Source of the DNA: Candidatus Cloacimonetes bacterium HGW-Cloacimonetes-3
Lineage (GTDB): Bacteria > Cloacimonadota > Cloacimonadia > Cloacimonadales > Cloacimonadaceae
Assembly (NCBI GenBank): GCA_002840645.1
Contig: PHBO01000004.1
Location: 1-64,000, forward strand
Length of the DNA: 64,000 nt
Reading direction: 5' to 3'
This document shows, one piece after another, positions 45,194-55,104 of the stretch (position 1 is its first letter; every line of letters starts with the position of its first letter). Under the pieces are notes generated by a model. It did no database searches and was not told where the DNA came from. It saw nothing but the letters and a program-made list of their open reading frames with translations. Position numbers and translations under genes: made by a program.

Positions 45194-46428
45194 GTGCCAA
45201 CATTCTGGAAGCCTTAACCAAACTTGCCGCCATCAAGCAACTTGACCCGGTGGCAATTCAGGAGATAATCGTGGAAGCGGTTACTTCCACCTTGCTGAAG
45301 AAACTTGCTCCGGAAGCGGAGCTGCAGGTGTTTGTGGATGACGTAACCGGCAGTATCAAAGCCAGATTCAACTGCGAAGTTGTGGAAGTAGAAGAAGGCG
45401 TGGGGCAGATATCCCTGGGCGATGCAAGAAGCGAATACGATCCTAAAGCCACTCTGGGACAGCTAATTGAAAAGACAATGTCCTTACACGATTTCGAGCC
45501 GAAATTGGTAAAGACTGCGCAGAAGATAATCCAGGATAGAATCCGCCGTCTGGAAGATGAGAAGATTCAGAACGATTTTAACAAGCAAAAGCACACCATC
45601 GTAACCGGCAAGATAAAAGCCATAGACGAAAACAACGGCGGTTACCGGGTGGATATAGGTTACACTGATGCCCTGCTCCCCCTTGATGAACAAATAGAGA
45701 ACGAATATTACCGCGTGGGCGACAATATCAAAGCCTACATCGTGAATATCCGTGCCAGCGGTGGTGGAGTTACCATGGTGCTTTCGCGCACCAATCCGGA
45801 ATTTGTGAAGAAGCTGTTTGAAGCCGAGATACCGGAGATTTATAATGCCAGCCTGAAGATAAGAAAGATAGTTCGCGAGCCAGGAATACGCACTAAAGTG
45901 GAGCTGGAATCCAGTGATGCCAAAGTTGATCCGGTTGTAGCTTGTGTGGGACCAAAGGGAACCAGGATAGATTCTATTCGTAAAGAACTGCATGGCGAGC
46001 AGATAGACATAGTGGTTTACAACGATGACCCGGAAAAGATGATCGAAAACGCACTGGGTGTAAACGGTGTGAAGCGGGTTATTATCGAGCGTAATCATGC
46101 TGCCAGCGTAATTGTTGAAGATGCAGACAAGGTGATGGCGATCGGTAAACAGGGCAAGAATGTGAAGCTTGCCGCCAAGCTTACCGGCATGAAGATAGAT
46201 ATTTATACTACAGCCGAATTTGAAGAAAAGATGGCAAAAGAACGCCGCACCATTAGCCACGTTACCGAATTGGACGGAGTTACACCCAAGATAGCGGAAG
46301 CCTTGCGGAATGCGGGCTATACCAGTGTGCAAGATGTGTTTATGGCTTCTGTGGATGAGCTTTGCAACCTGGAGAGCCTGGGTCAGAAAACTGCTGAAAA
46401 ACTGAAAGAAGCAGCGAAGTATTTTTAA
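45190..46428 (+). CDS. nusA: Transcription termination/antitermination factor NusA
   Basis: The 412-residue protein has an N-terminal RNA-polymerase-binding domain (1-130), an S1 domain (HTIVTGKIKAIDENNGGYRV), and two KH domains (VVACVGPKGTRIDSIRKELH and KVMAIGKQGKNVKLAAKLTG). A helix-hairpin-helix end (LCNLESLGQKTAEKLKEAAK) takes the place of the acidic repeats of E. coli NusA. It binds RNA polymerase and nascent RNA and modulates pausing and termination. Overlaps rimP by four bases and the next gene by one. Confidence 0.95.
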   Translation: MSANILEALTKLAAIKQLDPVAIQEIIVEAVTSTLLKKLAPEAELQVFVDDVTGSIKARFNCEVVEVEEGVGQISLGDARSEYDPKATLGQLIEKTMSLHDFEPKLVKTAQKIIQDRIRRLEDEKIQNDFNKQKHTIVTGKIKAIDENNGGYRVDIGYTDALLPLDEQIENEYYRVGDNIKAYIVNIRASGGGVTMVLSRTNPEFVKKLFEAEIPEIYNASLKIRKIVREPGIRTKVELESSDAKVDPVVACVGPKGTRIDSIRKELHGEQIDIVVYNDDPEKMIENALGVNGVKRVIIERNHAASVIVEDADKVMAIGKQGKNVKLAAKLTGMKIDIYTTAEFEEKMAKERRTISHVTELDGVTPKIAEALRNAGYTSVQDVFMASVDELCNLESLGQKTAEKLKEAAKYF

Positions 46429-46661
46429 TGCCGAATAAAAACAGCCATGCTTACCACAATCCCATCCGCACCTGCGTGGTGTGCAAGAAAAAGGTTGACC
46501 AGAAAGGGCTGTTGAATTTCTTTATCATGAACGGGGGAATCGTGTTTGATTCCCTGCGGATAGTTGCTGTACGCAAGAATTACCTGTGCCCCAGTCAGGA
46601 GTGTTTTACCGGATTGGATAAGTGGCGTAAGCGTTATCAGAAAAGGCACAAGGCGCACTAA
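46428..46661 (+). CDS. rnpM: YlxR/RnpM family RNA-binding protein
   Basis: The 77-residue protein carries RTCVVCKKKVDQKGLLNF and later a CPSQECF segment, the pattern of the YlxR (DUF448) family. In Bacillus the homologue binds RNase P RNA and modulates its activity. The ATG shares its A with the nusA stop codon. Length and position between nusA and an L7Ae-type gene are standard. Confidence 0.9.
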   Translation: MPNKNSHAYHNPIRTCVVCKKKVDQKGLLNFFIMNGGIVFDSLRIVAVRKNYLCPSQECFTGLDKWRKRYQKRHKAH

Positions 46662-46662
46662 C

Positions 46663-46977
46663 ATGGATGCAAGAATACTAAATTTAATGCAGTTTGCCCG
46701 CAAAGCAGGGAAAATGGTTTCCGGGCTTGATGCCTGCGTGCGTGGACTGAATCATCATGTAATCAGGCTGTTAATCGTGGCGGAAGATACTTCCATCCGC
46801 ACACAGAACAACTTGCTTAAGACTAATAGCAGTAGCCCGAACCCGGTGAAGATTATTTTAACGGGTAGCCAAAAAGAGATAAGCTATGCCCTGGGACTGC
46901 CGATAACGGGAGTTTTCGGGGTTAGCGATAAGAATTTTGCCGCCAAGATACTGGAATATTGGAAGGCGGAAGCATAG
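46663..46977 (+). CDS. L7Ae-family ribosomal-type RNA-binding protein (YlxQ-like)
   Basis: The 104-residue product starts at the ATG at 46663, one base after the rnpM stop. LMQFARKAGKMVSGLDACVR and LLIVAEDTSIRTQNNLL are the L7Ae/L30e core that binds kink-turn RNA. A C-terminal segment (LGLPITGVFGVSDKNFAAKI) completes the fold. Its TAG stop shares its final G with the infB start. Confidence 0.88.
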   Translation: MDARILNLMQFARKAGKMVSGLDACVRGLNHHVIRLLIVAEDTSIRTQNNLLKTNSSSPNPVKIILTGSQKEISYALGLPITGVFGVSDKNFAAKILEYWKAEA

Positions 46978-49640
46978 TGGAGGAAGCTTTGCAGATACGT
47001 GTTCATGACCTTGCCAAAGAGCTGAAGATAAGCACAATGGCGTTAAAAAAGCACCTGGCTGATTTGGGTGTGAATGTAAAAAGCCATATGAGCTTCATCG
47101 AAGCAGAAGTTGCGGACAAAATCCGCGGGAAATACAATGAACAGATCGATGCAGAAAAGCGCGCAGAACGGGATCGTAAACGCCTTATCGAGATGCGCCA
47201 GGCTGCCAAAGCAAAACCTGAAGCCACAGCTATAAATGAGGAGACTATCCCGGAGCCTGAATCTGAACAAACTATCACGGAACCGGTTAGCATCCCTGCT
47301 GAATTACCTGCTGAAGAGATTAGCCCTCTGCCCGCATCTACCGAGCCTAAAGCAAAGAGCCAGACCGCTGAGAAAAAAACAGAGGAAGTTGCCGCTGTAG
47401 CCGAGAAGCCGAAATCGTTCCTGGATACCAAGCCGGACTATTCTACCCGCAGAACACCTTATCAGCAGGCTGTTCCGCCGCCAAGAACCAGCCAAACAAG
47501 CCAGCCGGGACACCTAAGACCGGGGCAGCAATCTACAAGACCTGGGCAAGCAACCCAAAGCAGACCAGATACACGACGTCCTACTCAGGATTATCGTAAG
47601 CGTGCGGACGGAACCCCTCCGCCCAAACCGATTGCCCCAGCCGGCACTGATATTAAGAAACCCTTGGAACAGAAGCAATTCGGTAAGGTGAAGGTAAACC
47701 ACGAAGAACTGGGTGATAAGAGTAAGCATAAGAAAGCCATTATTACAAGTACCAAAAAAGTAAAAAACAGCCCTCCTGAGCCTGTAGAAATAGATGAAGC
47801 TGCCATTTCCCGCAATATCAAGAAAACCTTGCAGAAGACCTCCAAACGTAAGAAATACCACCGTGAAGCTCAGAGTGTGGTGGATCACGGCAGTGAGATA
47901 GTGATTCGCGAATATACTTCGGTAAGCGAACTGGCAAAGATAATGAATGTATCCCCTTCCGAGATTATCTCCAAGTTCTTTATGATGGGCCAGTTGGTAA
48001 CAATGAACCAACGTCTGGACAAGGATTCTTTGGAAATGATCTGTGACGAATTCAAAGTTGAATTTCGCTTTGAGGATGAATACGGTGTGGATATAATTGA
48101 TAAGGAACGCGAGACATACAGTGACGTGTTCGAAGAAACCCGTGCTCCTGTGGTTACCATCATGGGTCATGTGGATCATGGTAAAACCTCTATTTTGGAT
48201 TACATCCGCAGCGCTAATATTGTTGCCGGAGAATCCGGAGGGATAACCCAGCATATTGGTGCATATCAGATTGAAGTAAATAAGCATAAAATAACCTTTC
48301 TGGATACACCGGGGCATGAAGCTTTCACTGCTATGCGTGCTCGCGGTGCCAACGTAACCGATATTGCGGTAATCGTTGTAGCTGCTACAGAAGGTGTGAA
48401 ACCCCAAACCAAGGAAGCCATAGACCATGCCCGAGCAGCCGGAGTAGCACTAATTATTGCTATCAACAAGATTGATCTTCCCGCTGCCAATATAGACAAG
48501 ACGGTGGCTCAGCTTCTGGAAATGGGTGTTTATCTGGAACAATATGGCGGTGATGTGCCTTGGTGCAAAACTTCCGTGGTTACCGGAGAAGGGATACTGA
48601 ATCTTATCGAAGTGATATTGCTTACAGCAGAAATGCTGGAACTGAAAGCCAAGCATGAAGTTCCCGGTGCGGCCATCGTGATTGAATCCCATAAAGACCC
48701 ACGTATGGGTGCTGCTGCCACAGTTCTGATGAAAGAAGGAACCCTTAAGCGCGGGGACATCGTGGTATGCGGTGCTGTTCACGGTAGGATACGCAAGATG
48801 GAAAATGAGCGTGGGGGAGAGATAAAGATACTGTATCCTTCCGATGTAGCGCGAATATACGGTTTGTCTGATGCACCCAAAGCGGGTGACATGCTGAACC
48901 AGGTTGACAGCGAGAGAACTGCCAGAAGCATCAGTACCGAGCGTCAGCAAATACGCCTGGAACGCGAGAAGTATCAGAACAAATCCTCCTTGCAGAATAT
49001 CTTTGCACGTATCAAGGAAGATCAAATCAACGTGCTGAATGTAATCCTGAAAACAGACACAGACGGCTCTGCTGAGGCACTTGCTGATTCCTTCCAGAAG
49101 ATTTCCAACAGCGAAGTTAGCGTAAGCATTATCCACAAAAGTGTGGGCGGTATCAATGAAGCGGACGTTTCTTTGGCTTCGGCTTCGGATGCCATTATCA
49201 TCGGTTTCCATGTTCGTGCCAGCCAATTAGCCCGCAAGCTTGCTGACGATGAAGGCGTGGAGATAAAGCTGTATCAAGTGATCTACGATGCCATTGATGA
49301 CATCCGCAGCTCTCTTGAAGGGATGCTGAAACCGGATTTTGAAGAAACTGTGATTGGCTCTGCCACCGTGAAGCAAGTGTTCAAGATTAAGAAGCTTGGC
49401 ACTATTGCCGGCTGTCAGGTTGATCGTGGTATTATGCAATCCAAGTGCAAGATAAGGCTGTATCGCAACGATGTGATGATTATTGAAGATAGTCTATCCT
49501 CCTTGAAGCATTATTCAGACGATGTGAAAGAAGTACGTGCCGGAACGGATTGTGGGCTTTCTCTTACCGCCTATTCCGATATTAAGGAAGGCGATGTAAT
49601 AGAAGCTTACATTATTCAAGAGGTTGCAAAGAAACTATAA
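46977..49640 (+). CDS. infB: Translation initiation factor IF-2
   Basis: GTPase that brings fMet-tRNA to the 30S subunit. The start is the GTG at 46977, with AAGGCGGA before it; the protein then begins [20 protein letters not shown], the usual IF2_N domain. Residues of about 60-290 are a disordered, Pro/Lys/Gln-rich linker. A second IF2_N domain precedes the GTPase, with [14 protein letters not shown] (G1), the DTPGHEAF segment (G3) and NKID (G4). Domains II-IV follow. Length is 887 residues. The stop overlaps rbfA by one base. Confidence 0.96.
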   Translation: MEEALQIRVHDLAKELKISTMALKKHLADLGVNVKSHMSFIEAEVADKIRGKYNEQIDAEKRAERDRKRLIEMRQAAKAKPEATAINEETIPEPESEQTITEPVSIPAELPAEEISPLPASTEPKAKSQTAEKKTEEVAAVAEKPKSFLDTKPDYSTRRTPYQQAVPPPRTSQTSQPGHLRPGQQSTRPGQATQSRPDTRRPTQDYRKRADGTPPPKPIAPAGTDIKKPLEQKQFGKVKVNHEELGDKSKHKKAIITSTKKVKNSPPEPVEIDEAAISRNIKKTLQKTSKRKKYHREAQSVVDHGSEIVIREYTSVSELAKIMNVSPSEIISKFFMMGQLVTMNQRLDKDSLEMICDEFKVEFRFEDEYGVDIIDKERETYSDVFEETRAPVVTIMGHVDHGKTSILDYIRSANIVAGESGGITQHIGAYQIEVNKHKITFLDTPGHEAFTAMRARGANVTDIAVIVVAATEGVKPQTKEAIDHARAAGVALIIAINKIDLPAANIDKTVAQLLEMGVYLEQYGGDVPWCKTSVVTGEGILNLIEVILLTAEMLELKAKHEVPGAAIVIESHKDPRMGAAATVLMKEGTLKRGDIVVCGAVHGRIRKMENERGGEIKILYPSDVARIYGLSDAPKAGDMLNQVDSERTARSISTERQQIRLEREKYQNKSSLQNIFARIKEDQINVLNVILKTDTDGSAEALADSFQKISNSEVSVSIIHKSVGGINEADVSLASASDAIIIGFHVRASQLARKLADDEGVEIKLYQVIYDAIDDIRSSLEGMLKPDFEETVIGSATVKQVFKIKKLGTIAGCQVDRGIMQSKCKIRLYRNDVMIIEDSLSSLKHYSDDVKEVRAGTDCGLSLTAYSDIKEGDVIEAYIIQEVAKKL

Positions 49641-50113
49641 TGAAATCCTTTCGAATCCCCAGGTTACAGGAAGAGCTAAAGAAGATATTCAACATCGCTC
49701 TTTCTCAACAGATAAATGATCCCAAGCTAAGCTGGGTGCAGATCACGGATGTGGTTCTGGCAAAAGACCTGCGCTATGCTAAGCTATATTTTTCTCATTA
49801 CAACAACCATGCCAGCCACGATAAAATCAGGGAACTGCTGATTAAATCTTCTGGCTTCCTAAAAAAACAAATTGCAGGAGCACAACTTATGAGAACCATA
49901 CCGGAATTGTCTTTCTTCTACGATGAAACAGAAGACCGTGCAGAGAAGATGGATACCCTCCTCGCCACCTTAAAAGACGATTATAGTGATGATGCAGATT
50001 ATGATCCTGATATCGACATAGACGATTATCTGGACGACGACGACTATTTCGATTTCGATGAGGAAGAAGATGACTACGAGGATTTTGAAGACAATGAGGA
50101 CGACGAGGATTAG
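49640..50113 (+). CDS. rbfA: Ribosome-binding factor A with a long acidic tail
   Basis: Residues 1-111 are a normal RbfA KH-type domain (IPRLQEELKKIFNIALSQQI, LRYAKLYFSHY, MRTIPELSFFYDET), which binds pre-16S rRNA during 30S maturation. Residues 113-157 form a tail in which 30 of 45 residues are Asp or Glu and none is basic. RbfA proteins usually end soon after the KH domain or with a short extension. The ATG overlaps the infB stop. Last gene before the operon terminator. Confidence 0.93.
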   Translation: MKSFRIPRLQEELKKIFNIALSQQINDPKLSWVQITDVVLAKDLRYAKLYFSHYNNHASHDKIRELLIKSSGFLKKQIAGAQLMRTIPELSFFYDETEDRAEKMDTLLATLKDDYSDDADYDPDIDIDDYLDDDDYFDFDEEEDDYEDFEDNEDDED

Positions 50114-50160
50114 CAGAAAGCCCATGTGCTAACTATTGCTTTTGCCTTATCTACTAATGT

Positions 50161-50188
50161 ATAATCGCCCATTGTGGCGATTATTTTT
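50161..50188 (+). terminator. Intrinsic terminator of the rimP-rbfA operon
   Basis: ATAATCGCC (50161-50169) and GGCGATTAT (50176-50184) form a perfect 9-bp stem with the loop CATTGT, followed by TTTTT (50184-50188). Confidence 0.9.
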
Positions 50189-50288
50189 AGACCGCCTAAA
50201 CTCCATAAGAGCGTACATAGTTTGCAACCAAGGATATTGCGGATAACCCTGCCAATTCCCCGGCATTTTCCTTGCTGTAATTATGGTA

Positions 50289-50355
50289 TCATTGCCCACT
50301 CATTGCCCACTTTATCCGTAATGAGTGGGGAATGATAGGGCAATGCTTGCAAGGA
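50289..50355 (+). repeat. Intergenic palindromic repeat, family B
   Basis: ATCATTGCCCACTCATT (50289-50305) pairs with AATGAGTGGGGAATGAT (50321-50337) with one mismatch. AGGGCAATGCTTGCAAGGAA follows, as in the 7786 copy. It lies between the rbfA terminator and the next operon. Confidence 0.7.
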
Positions 50356-50398
50356 AGATGCCACAAGACACAAAATGAGAGTAACTTAGAAGGATATG

Positions 50399-51403
50399 AT
50401 GAACAGTTTAACAGCAGACATTCTGGATAAAGCAAAGATGGCAAAAAGCATCGCCATCACCACCCACATAAATCCTGATGGAGATGGCTTTTGTGCTGCA
50501 CTGGCATTGCAGCGGATTTTGCTTGGCTTGGGGCAGAACAGTGTGATTTATACTGATGATGACGATTTGACCCGCTATGCTTTCCTGATGGACACATGCG
50601 ATGTGCGAACCTATGATGCTGATTTAGGTGTAACTCCAGACCTGCTTTTTATCCTGGATTGTAATAGTTATGACAGGCTTGGGGAGCGAGCCGGGCTGGT
50701 GGAAGCAGCTTCAACTACAGTATTGCTGGATCATCACATGGTGGAGAACAATGCCATAACAGCTGATCTCAGCCTGATAGAGCCGGCTTATGTATCTGTG
50801 GGAGCTATCATCTATGTGCTGTTTAAGCCGCAGATATTTGCCTTATCTGCTTCCGACAGGTTATACATTGGCGATTGCCTCTATACCACCATTTTGAATG
50901 ACACAAACAACTACGCCAATGCTAATACCAATAAAGCTGTTTATACGCTTGCAGCGGACTTGTGCGAGCTTGGAATAAAACCGCATGTGCTATACAAGGA
51001 ATACTTCATGAACCACAGCGCAGAGGAAATGCGCTATGTGGGCGAAACCCTTGCCACGATTGAGCTGCACTTTGGGCGCAAGCTACTTACGATGTTCTCT
51101 TCTCTGGAGGTAATGCAACGCAATAACTTGAATCCGGACAGTGTGATGAATATTACCCGCTGGGTGCAAGGTGTGAACGGGCTGGATGCCATTATGTACC
51201 TGCGTGAAGATGCTCCGGGCTTATTTAAACTAAGCCTGCGCTCAGTTGTACTGGATGTGAACAAGATAGCAGCACGTTATGGCGGAGGCGGACACCGACA
51301 AGCCTCAGGATGTACCTTAACAGGGAACAGGGAAGAAATCATGGCTATGCTGATGAAAGATTTCGAAGCTGCAATCACGGAATATGAACAAAGCAAAAAC
51401 TGA
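50399..51403 (+). CDS. nrnA: DHH-family phosphoesterase (NrnA-like)
   Basis: The 334-residue protein has DHH motifs in order: THINPDGDGFCAALAL (motif I), FILDCNSYDR (II), LLDHHMVENN (III), GDCLYTTILNDTNNY (IV), and the DHHA1 domain ending GGGGHRQASGC. NrnA-like enzymes degrade nanoRNA and 3'-phosphoadenosine 5'-phosphate. Two ATGs are adjacent; the second (50399) has better spacing to AGAAGGA. The end overlaps truB by 20 bases. Confidence 0.9.
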   Translation: MNSLTADILDKAKMAKSIAITTHINPDGDGFCAALALQRILLGLGQNSVIYTDDDDLTRYAFLMDTCDVRTYDADLGVTPDLLFILDCNSYDRLGERAGLVEAASTTVLLDHHMVENNAITADLSLIEPAYVSVGAIIYVLFKPQIFALSASDRLYIGDCLYTTILNDTNNYANANTNKAVYTLAADLCELGIKPHVLYKEYFMNHSAEEMRYVGETLATIELHFGRKLLTMFSSLEVMQRNNLNPDSVMNITRWVQGVNGLDAIMYLREDAPGLFKLSLRSVVLDVNKIAARYGGGGHRQASGCTLTGNREEIMAMLMKDFEAAITEYEQSKN

Positions 51404-52289
51404 TTTATCCGGCTTCATTGCCATAGATAAACCGGCGGGGATATCATCCTTCGACGTAATCCGTCGCTTGCGCAAGGTAACGGGCATCCGAAAAATAGGG
51501 CACAGCGGAACTTTAGACCCCTTTGCCACGGGTTTATTGGTTTGTTGCATAGGTTCATACACACGCTTAGCAAAATTCGTGGAGTCCGAAAGTAAAACCT
51601 ATTTCGCCACTATCCAGCTTGGCGGTAGAACCGAAACCGGAGATACCGAAGGCAGCGTTATCCAAACCGCAGAGGTTAGCATAGTTCCCCTTGATATTGA
51701 CCATCTGGAACATCTGGCTTTGGGACTAACCGAGCTACCTGTACCCGCATATTCGGCTATCAAGCTGGATGGTAAGCGGGCTTATGCCCTTGCACGCGCC
51801 GGAACGGAAATGGAAATGCCGGTGCGTCCTACAGAGATTAGATCGTTCAAGGTTATTTTGGGTAATGATGGTGAAGCTGTTAACACGGAAATACAGTTAT
51901 CTTACCGCTGCATTGTTTCCAAAGGAACTTATATCCGTAGCCTTAGTGAATGGATTGCGCAGCAGATAGGCACGCTTGGATACACAATTATGCTGCGGCG
52001 CGAGGCAATAGGGGATATAGACATCAGCATGGCGGTTGCCCTGGAGACACTTTGTACCGAGAACTGGCAACAGTACCTTTTATCTCCCGGATTGGTGCTT
52101 GGGCGTTTTACTTCACTGGAGCTGGATATCGAACAAGCGAAGTTGGTGGATAATGGCGGCGACATAAGCCTGCCTACAGATTTTGTATCCAAGTGTTCCA
52201 CCTGCACCCTTTATGATGCACATGGTAACCTTCTTGCCATCGGCGAGGCAAACAACAGCACTATCCATCCGATAATCGTTTTGAAATGA
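51384..52289 (+). CDS. truB: tRNA pseudouridine-55 synthase
   Basis: Makes pseudouridine 55 in the T loop of tRNAs. The 301-residue protein has IDKPAGISSFDVIRRL, then KIGHSGTLDPFATGLLV with the catalytic Asp. YSAIKLDGKRAYALARAG and the segment YIRSLSEWIAQQIG follow. The start overlaps the upstream gene by 20 bases, suggesting translational coupling. Gene order with ribF next is common in bacteria. Confidence 0.95.
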   Translation: MNKAKTDLSGFIAIDKPAGISSFDVIRRLRKVTGIRKIGHSGTLDPFATGLLVCCIGSYTRLAKFVESESKTYFATIQLGGRTETGDTEGSVIQTAEVSIVPLDIDHLEHLALGLTELPVPAYSAIKLDGKRAYALARAGTEMEMPVRPTEIRSFKVILGNDGEAVNTEIQLSYRCIVSKGTYIRSLSEWIAQQIGTLGYTIMLRREAIGDIDISMAVALETLCTENWQQYLLSPGLVLGRFTSLELDIEQAKLVDNGGDISLPTDFVSKCSTCTLYDAHGNLLAIGEANNSTIHPIIVLK

Positions 52290-53191
52290 ATAACCACAGC
52301 GTTTTAACAATCGGGAACTTCGACGGTATCCACCTTGGACATCAGAAACTACTGGTGCGCATGATTGAAGCAGCACATAGCGAGGGGTTGCAAAGCGTGG
52401 TGCTTAGCTATACAGTGCACCCTGCCTTCACCCTGAAAGCCCATGCCAAGCCCAGTGTGCTGTGTCCAGCCGAGCTAAAGCAACGCCAGCTGTATTCCCT
52501 TGGAATAGATATGGTGGAGCTGCTCACATTCAATAGCGAGTTTGCTAAGATATCTGCCTCGCAGTTCTTGTATGAGTATATTTTGCCTGTTTGGCACCCT
52601 AAACTGATCGTTATGGGTTATGACTCTCATTTTGGTTTTAAACGCACCGGAGACTACCATTTCCTGCTTCAGCATGCGGATAAGAATGGTTTTAGGGTGG
52701 AATATGTAGAGCCTTTAGAATACAGGGGCAGTCCGATAAGCAGCAGCATGATCCGGGAGCTTCTGGCACAAGGCGATATCCTAAGCGCAAACAAACTTTT
52801 AGGCAAACCTTACCGGCTGCTGGGGGAAGTGGGACACGGCATCGGCAGGGGAAAAGGCTTTGGCTTTCCTACGGCAAATCTTATCCTAAGCAATCCACAT
52901 CAGCTTATTCCTCGCGAGGGTATTTACCTTAGCAGAGTGCATCTGGAGGGAGCTACTTTTTTTGGATTGACAAATATTGGCAGCAGCCCAACTGTGAAAC
53001 ACAGCGGTGTAGTGGAAATCGAAACCTATATTATAGGGTTTACAGGTGATATTTACAACCGCTATATGGAGCTGGAACTTATGCGTTACCTGCGGGAGGA
53101 AAGGATGTTTAGAAACGTGGAAGAACTAATAACAGCCATGAATCTGGATTTATCCCTTGCGGAAAGCATTATAAACGGGGGTGAGGTGTGA
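52286..53191 (+). CDS. ribF: Bifunctional riboflavin kinase/FAD synthetase
   Basis: Turns riboflavin into FMN and then FAD. The N-terminal adenylyltransferase domain begins TIGNFDGIHLGHQKLLVRMI. The segment VMGYDSHFGFKRTGD precedes the SSSMIRELLAQGD motif of the same domain. The C-terminal riboflavin kinase domain has GRGKGFGFPTANL and IYLSRV. The length of 301 residues is normal. Overlaps truB by four bases. Confidence 0.95.
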   Translation: MNNHSVLTIGNFDGIHLGHQKLLVRMIEAAHSEGLQSVVLSYTVHPAFTLKAHAKPSVLCPAELKQRQLYSLGIDMVELLTFNSEFAKISASQFLYEYILPVWHPKLIVMGYDSHFGFKRTGDYHFLLQHADKNGFRVEYVEPLEYRGSPISSSMIRELLAQGDILSANKLLGKPYRLLGEVGHGIGRGKGFGFPTANLILSNPHQLIPREGIYLSRVHLEGATFFGLTNIGSSPTVKHSGVVEIETYIIGFTGDIYNRYMELELMRYLREERMFRNVEELITAMNLDLSLAESIINGGEV

Positions 53192-55098
53192 ACACACGCA
53201 GATTGCTGATGATAATCACATTCCTTGCTGTGCTCATTGTGGGGAATGCGGTTGAGAATCAGCTTATAATGATTCCGGCAAGCGGAGAAGCAGTGTTTGC
53301 CGATAATGACCGCGAGAGTTATTTCAGTCACCATGGTCCTGCGGTTGATTACCATCTGTATGGAGCTAACAAGTGGGCAGTCCGCTTCAGCTTCCGCTCC
53401 GCATATCCGAACGTGGCACATTGTAGCTTCTCTATTCAGAAAGCGCGTCTGTATTTCCCCAATATTGGGGATTCTGTAACTGTGTCGCTATACAGCGAAG
53501 CTTATGCCATGCCCTCGCAGTTTATAACCTCCGCACGTGCTGCGGTTTCCGCCAATGTTATCGATATTCCCTTCCCACAAACAGTGCAAGCAGAAGTGGT
53601 GTGGTTAGTAGTAGATTACAATACAAACTTGTCTTCACGCTATGTTGGTGCATCTAATGGAGATGGTTCTCACAGCTTTTATCTAAACACCAATGCCATA
53701 ACTCCCTATTTTCAAAACTTCTCCACGGCAGGCTTCAATAGCGAACTTCTTTTTGGCTTACTGGGAAACTTTAACCTGGACAATCCGGATTTACAGCTTG
53801 TAAGCTTCGATCTTAGCGGTAACTTGCGTCCTCGTGAATCAGTTAAGCCGGTATTCAAAATATACAACCATTCCAATCTTCCCATCACTGATGCACAAAT
53901 AAACCTGGATATATCCGCTCCGATAGAGGATTACCATGTAACCAGAACTATCACTATCTCCGAGACAATCATGCCACAAACCCTTTTTGAAGTACTTGCA
54001 CCGGGTTATCAGGATTACAGCATAACGATGCCTAACACAGGCATGCAGCTGCGTTTACAAGCTACCCTCAGCAGCTCTGTTGCCGAATCGGATACAACCC
54101 TTGCAAATAATACAATCGGCAAGTACCTCTCGGTGTTTGCTTACGGTTATCCTACCTATCCCGTGGAGAGCTTCCTGCGTTACGACGCCACCTCCACAAT
54201 TTGTGCAATCCAGGATAGCTATCCCCAAACAAATGTTCACCCTCTAATCTTTTATCCTAATCTGGCGGATACGCTATCAAATCTTGGGGCGTACCAACGT
54301 AATACCTGGTATGGCTTTAATGCTACACCTACCACTGCTGTTTTAGGTAAGGAACGCATCATTGGTTTCAATGCGGCGGATTATCTAACTAAGTATCAAG
54401 CTGCAGTTACCACCGCCAAAGCCAAGCGCAGTTTCATAAGCAGTGCAACTTGTTCTTTAACTGAGGCAACAAACAACGAAAACCTGTCCATCAACATTCA
54501 GTTAAACAATGCGAATACGGTGTTATATACCTTAGCAACTATAAATCCTGTTACCAGTTCCCGCTTCTTTGTCGGCTTGTTCAAAAAGATATCCATCGCA
54601 GGTCAGCAGCGCTATGTGTTTGACCGTTGGGTTGCCTTTGCAGACACGATTAATAACACCATGAATTCCGGGTCGGTTGCCAATAAGGCGTATAATCTGA
54701 GTCTTGTAAACCTTACTATGGAAGAATTGCAAGCCAGTTACCGTATTTACTATTGGCTGCAAGATAAACTGGGGGGGCAAATACATTATGCCAATTATAC
54801 TAACTTCGCCCTTACTGCAACCAACCTTCAGGATGAAGCACTTGTACCTGCCGTGTCCCTAAAAGCCTCTCCCAATCCTCTTAGGAGCGGCAATAACATC
54901 AAGCTAACCGGCATACCGGTTCATGCATCAATTAGTATATATAACCTGCGGGGACAGTGCATCTGGAAAGGTATGGCACAGAATGACAAGCTCTTGCTTC
55001 CTGCAAGTGTGTTTAGCAGCACAGGGCTATATTTCATTAAGAGCGAATCTGCCAACGGGCAGCACAAACAAACGATTAAAATAAGCTATATAAAGTAG
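53188..55098 (+). CDS. Secreted protein with CARDB-like and sorting domains
   Basis: The 636-residue product starts at GTG 53188, inside the end of ribF, with a signal peptide (LLMIITFLAVLIVGNAV). Residues of about 50-200 are a beta sandwich. LQLVSFDLSGNLRPRESVKP to about residue 310 resembles a CARDB domain. The rest up to residue 555 is unassigned and contains an Asn-rich stretch. The C-terminus (ASPNPLRSGNN, ISIYNLRGQCIWKG, STGLYFIKSES) is the Por-type sorting domain. It lies in an operon of housekeeping genes; function unknown. Confidence 0.8.
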   Translation: MNTRRLLMIITFLAVLIVGNAVENQLIMIPASGEAVFADNDRESYFSHHGPAVDYHLYGANKWAVRFSFRSAYPNVAHCSFSIQKARLYFPNIGDSVTVSLYSEAYAMPSQFITSARAAVSANVIDIPFPQTVQAEVVWLVVDYNTNLSSRYVGASNGDGSHSFYLNTNAITPYFQNFSTAGFNSELLFGLLGNFNLDNPDLQLVSFDLSGNLRPRESVKPVFKIYNHSNLPITDAQINLDISAPIEDYHVTRTITISETIMPQTLFEVLAPGYQDYSITMPNTGMQLRLQATLSSSVAESDTTLANNTIGKYLSVFAYGYPTYPVESFLRYDATSTICAIQDSYPQTNVHPLIFYPNLADTLSNLGAYQRNTWYGFNATPTTAVLGKERIIGFNAADYLTKYQAAVTTAKAKRSFISSATCSLTEATNNENLSINIQLNNANTVLYTLATINPVTSSRFFVGLFKKISIAGQQRYVFDRWVAFADTINNTMNSGSVANKAYNLSLVNLTMEELQASYRIYYWLQDKLGGQIHYANYTNFALTATNLQDEALVPAVSLKASPNPLRSGNNIKLTGIPVHASISIYNLRGQCIWKGMAQNDKLLLPASVFSSTGLYFIKSESANGQHKQTIKISYIK

Positions 55099-55104
55099 AT
55101 AATT

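Noticed and set aside
45484-46332. Long minus-strand frame opposite nusA (282 codons)
   Set aside because: It is the complement of a well-conserved nusA gene; its open length comes from nusA codon use.
47514-48428. Long minus-strand frame opposite infB (304 codons)
   Set aside because: infB on the plus strand is certain and the antisense product has no domain character.
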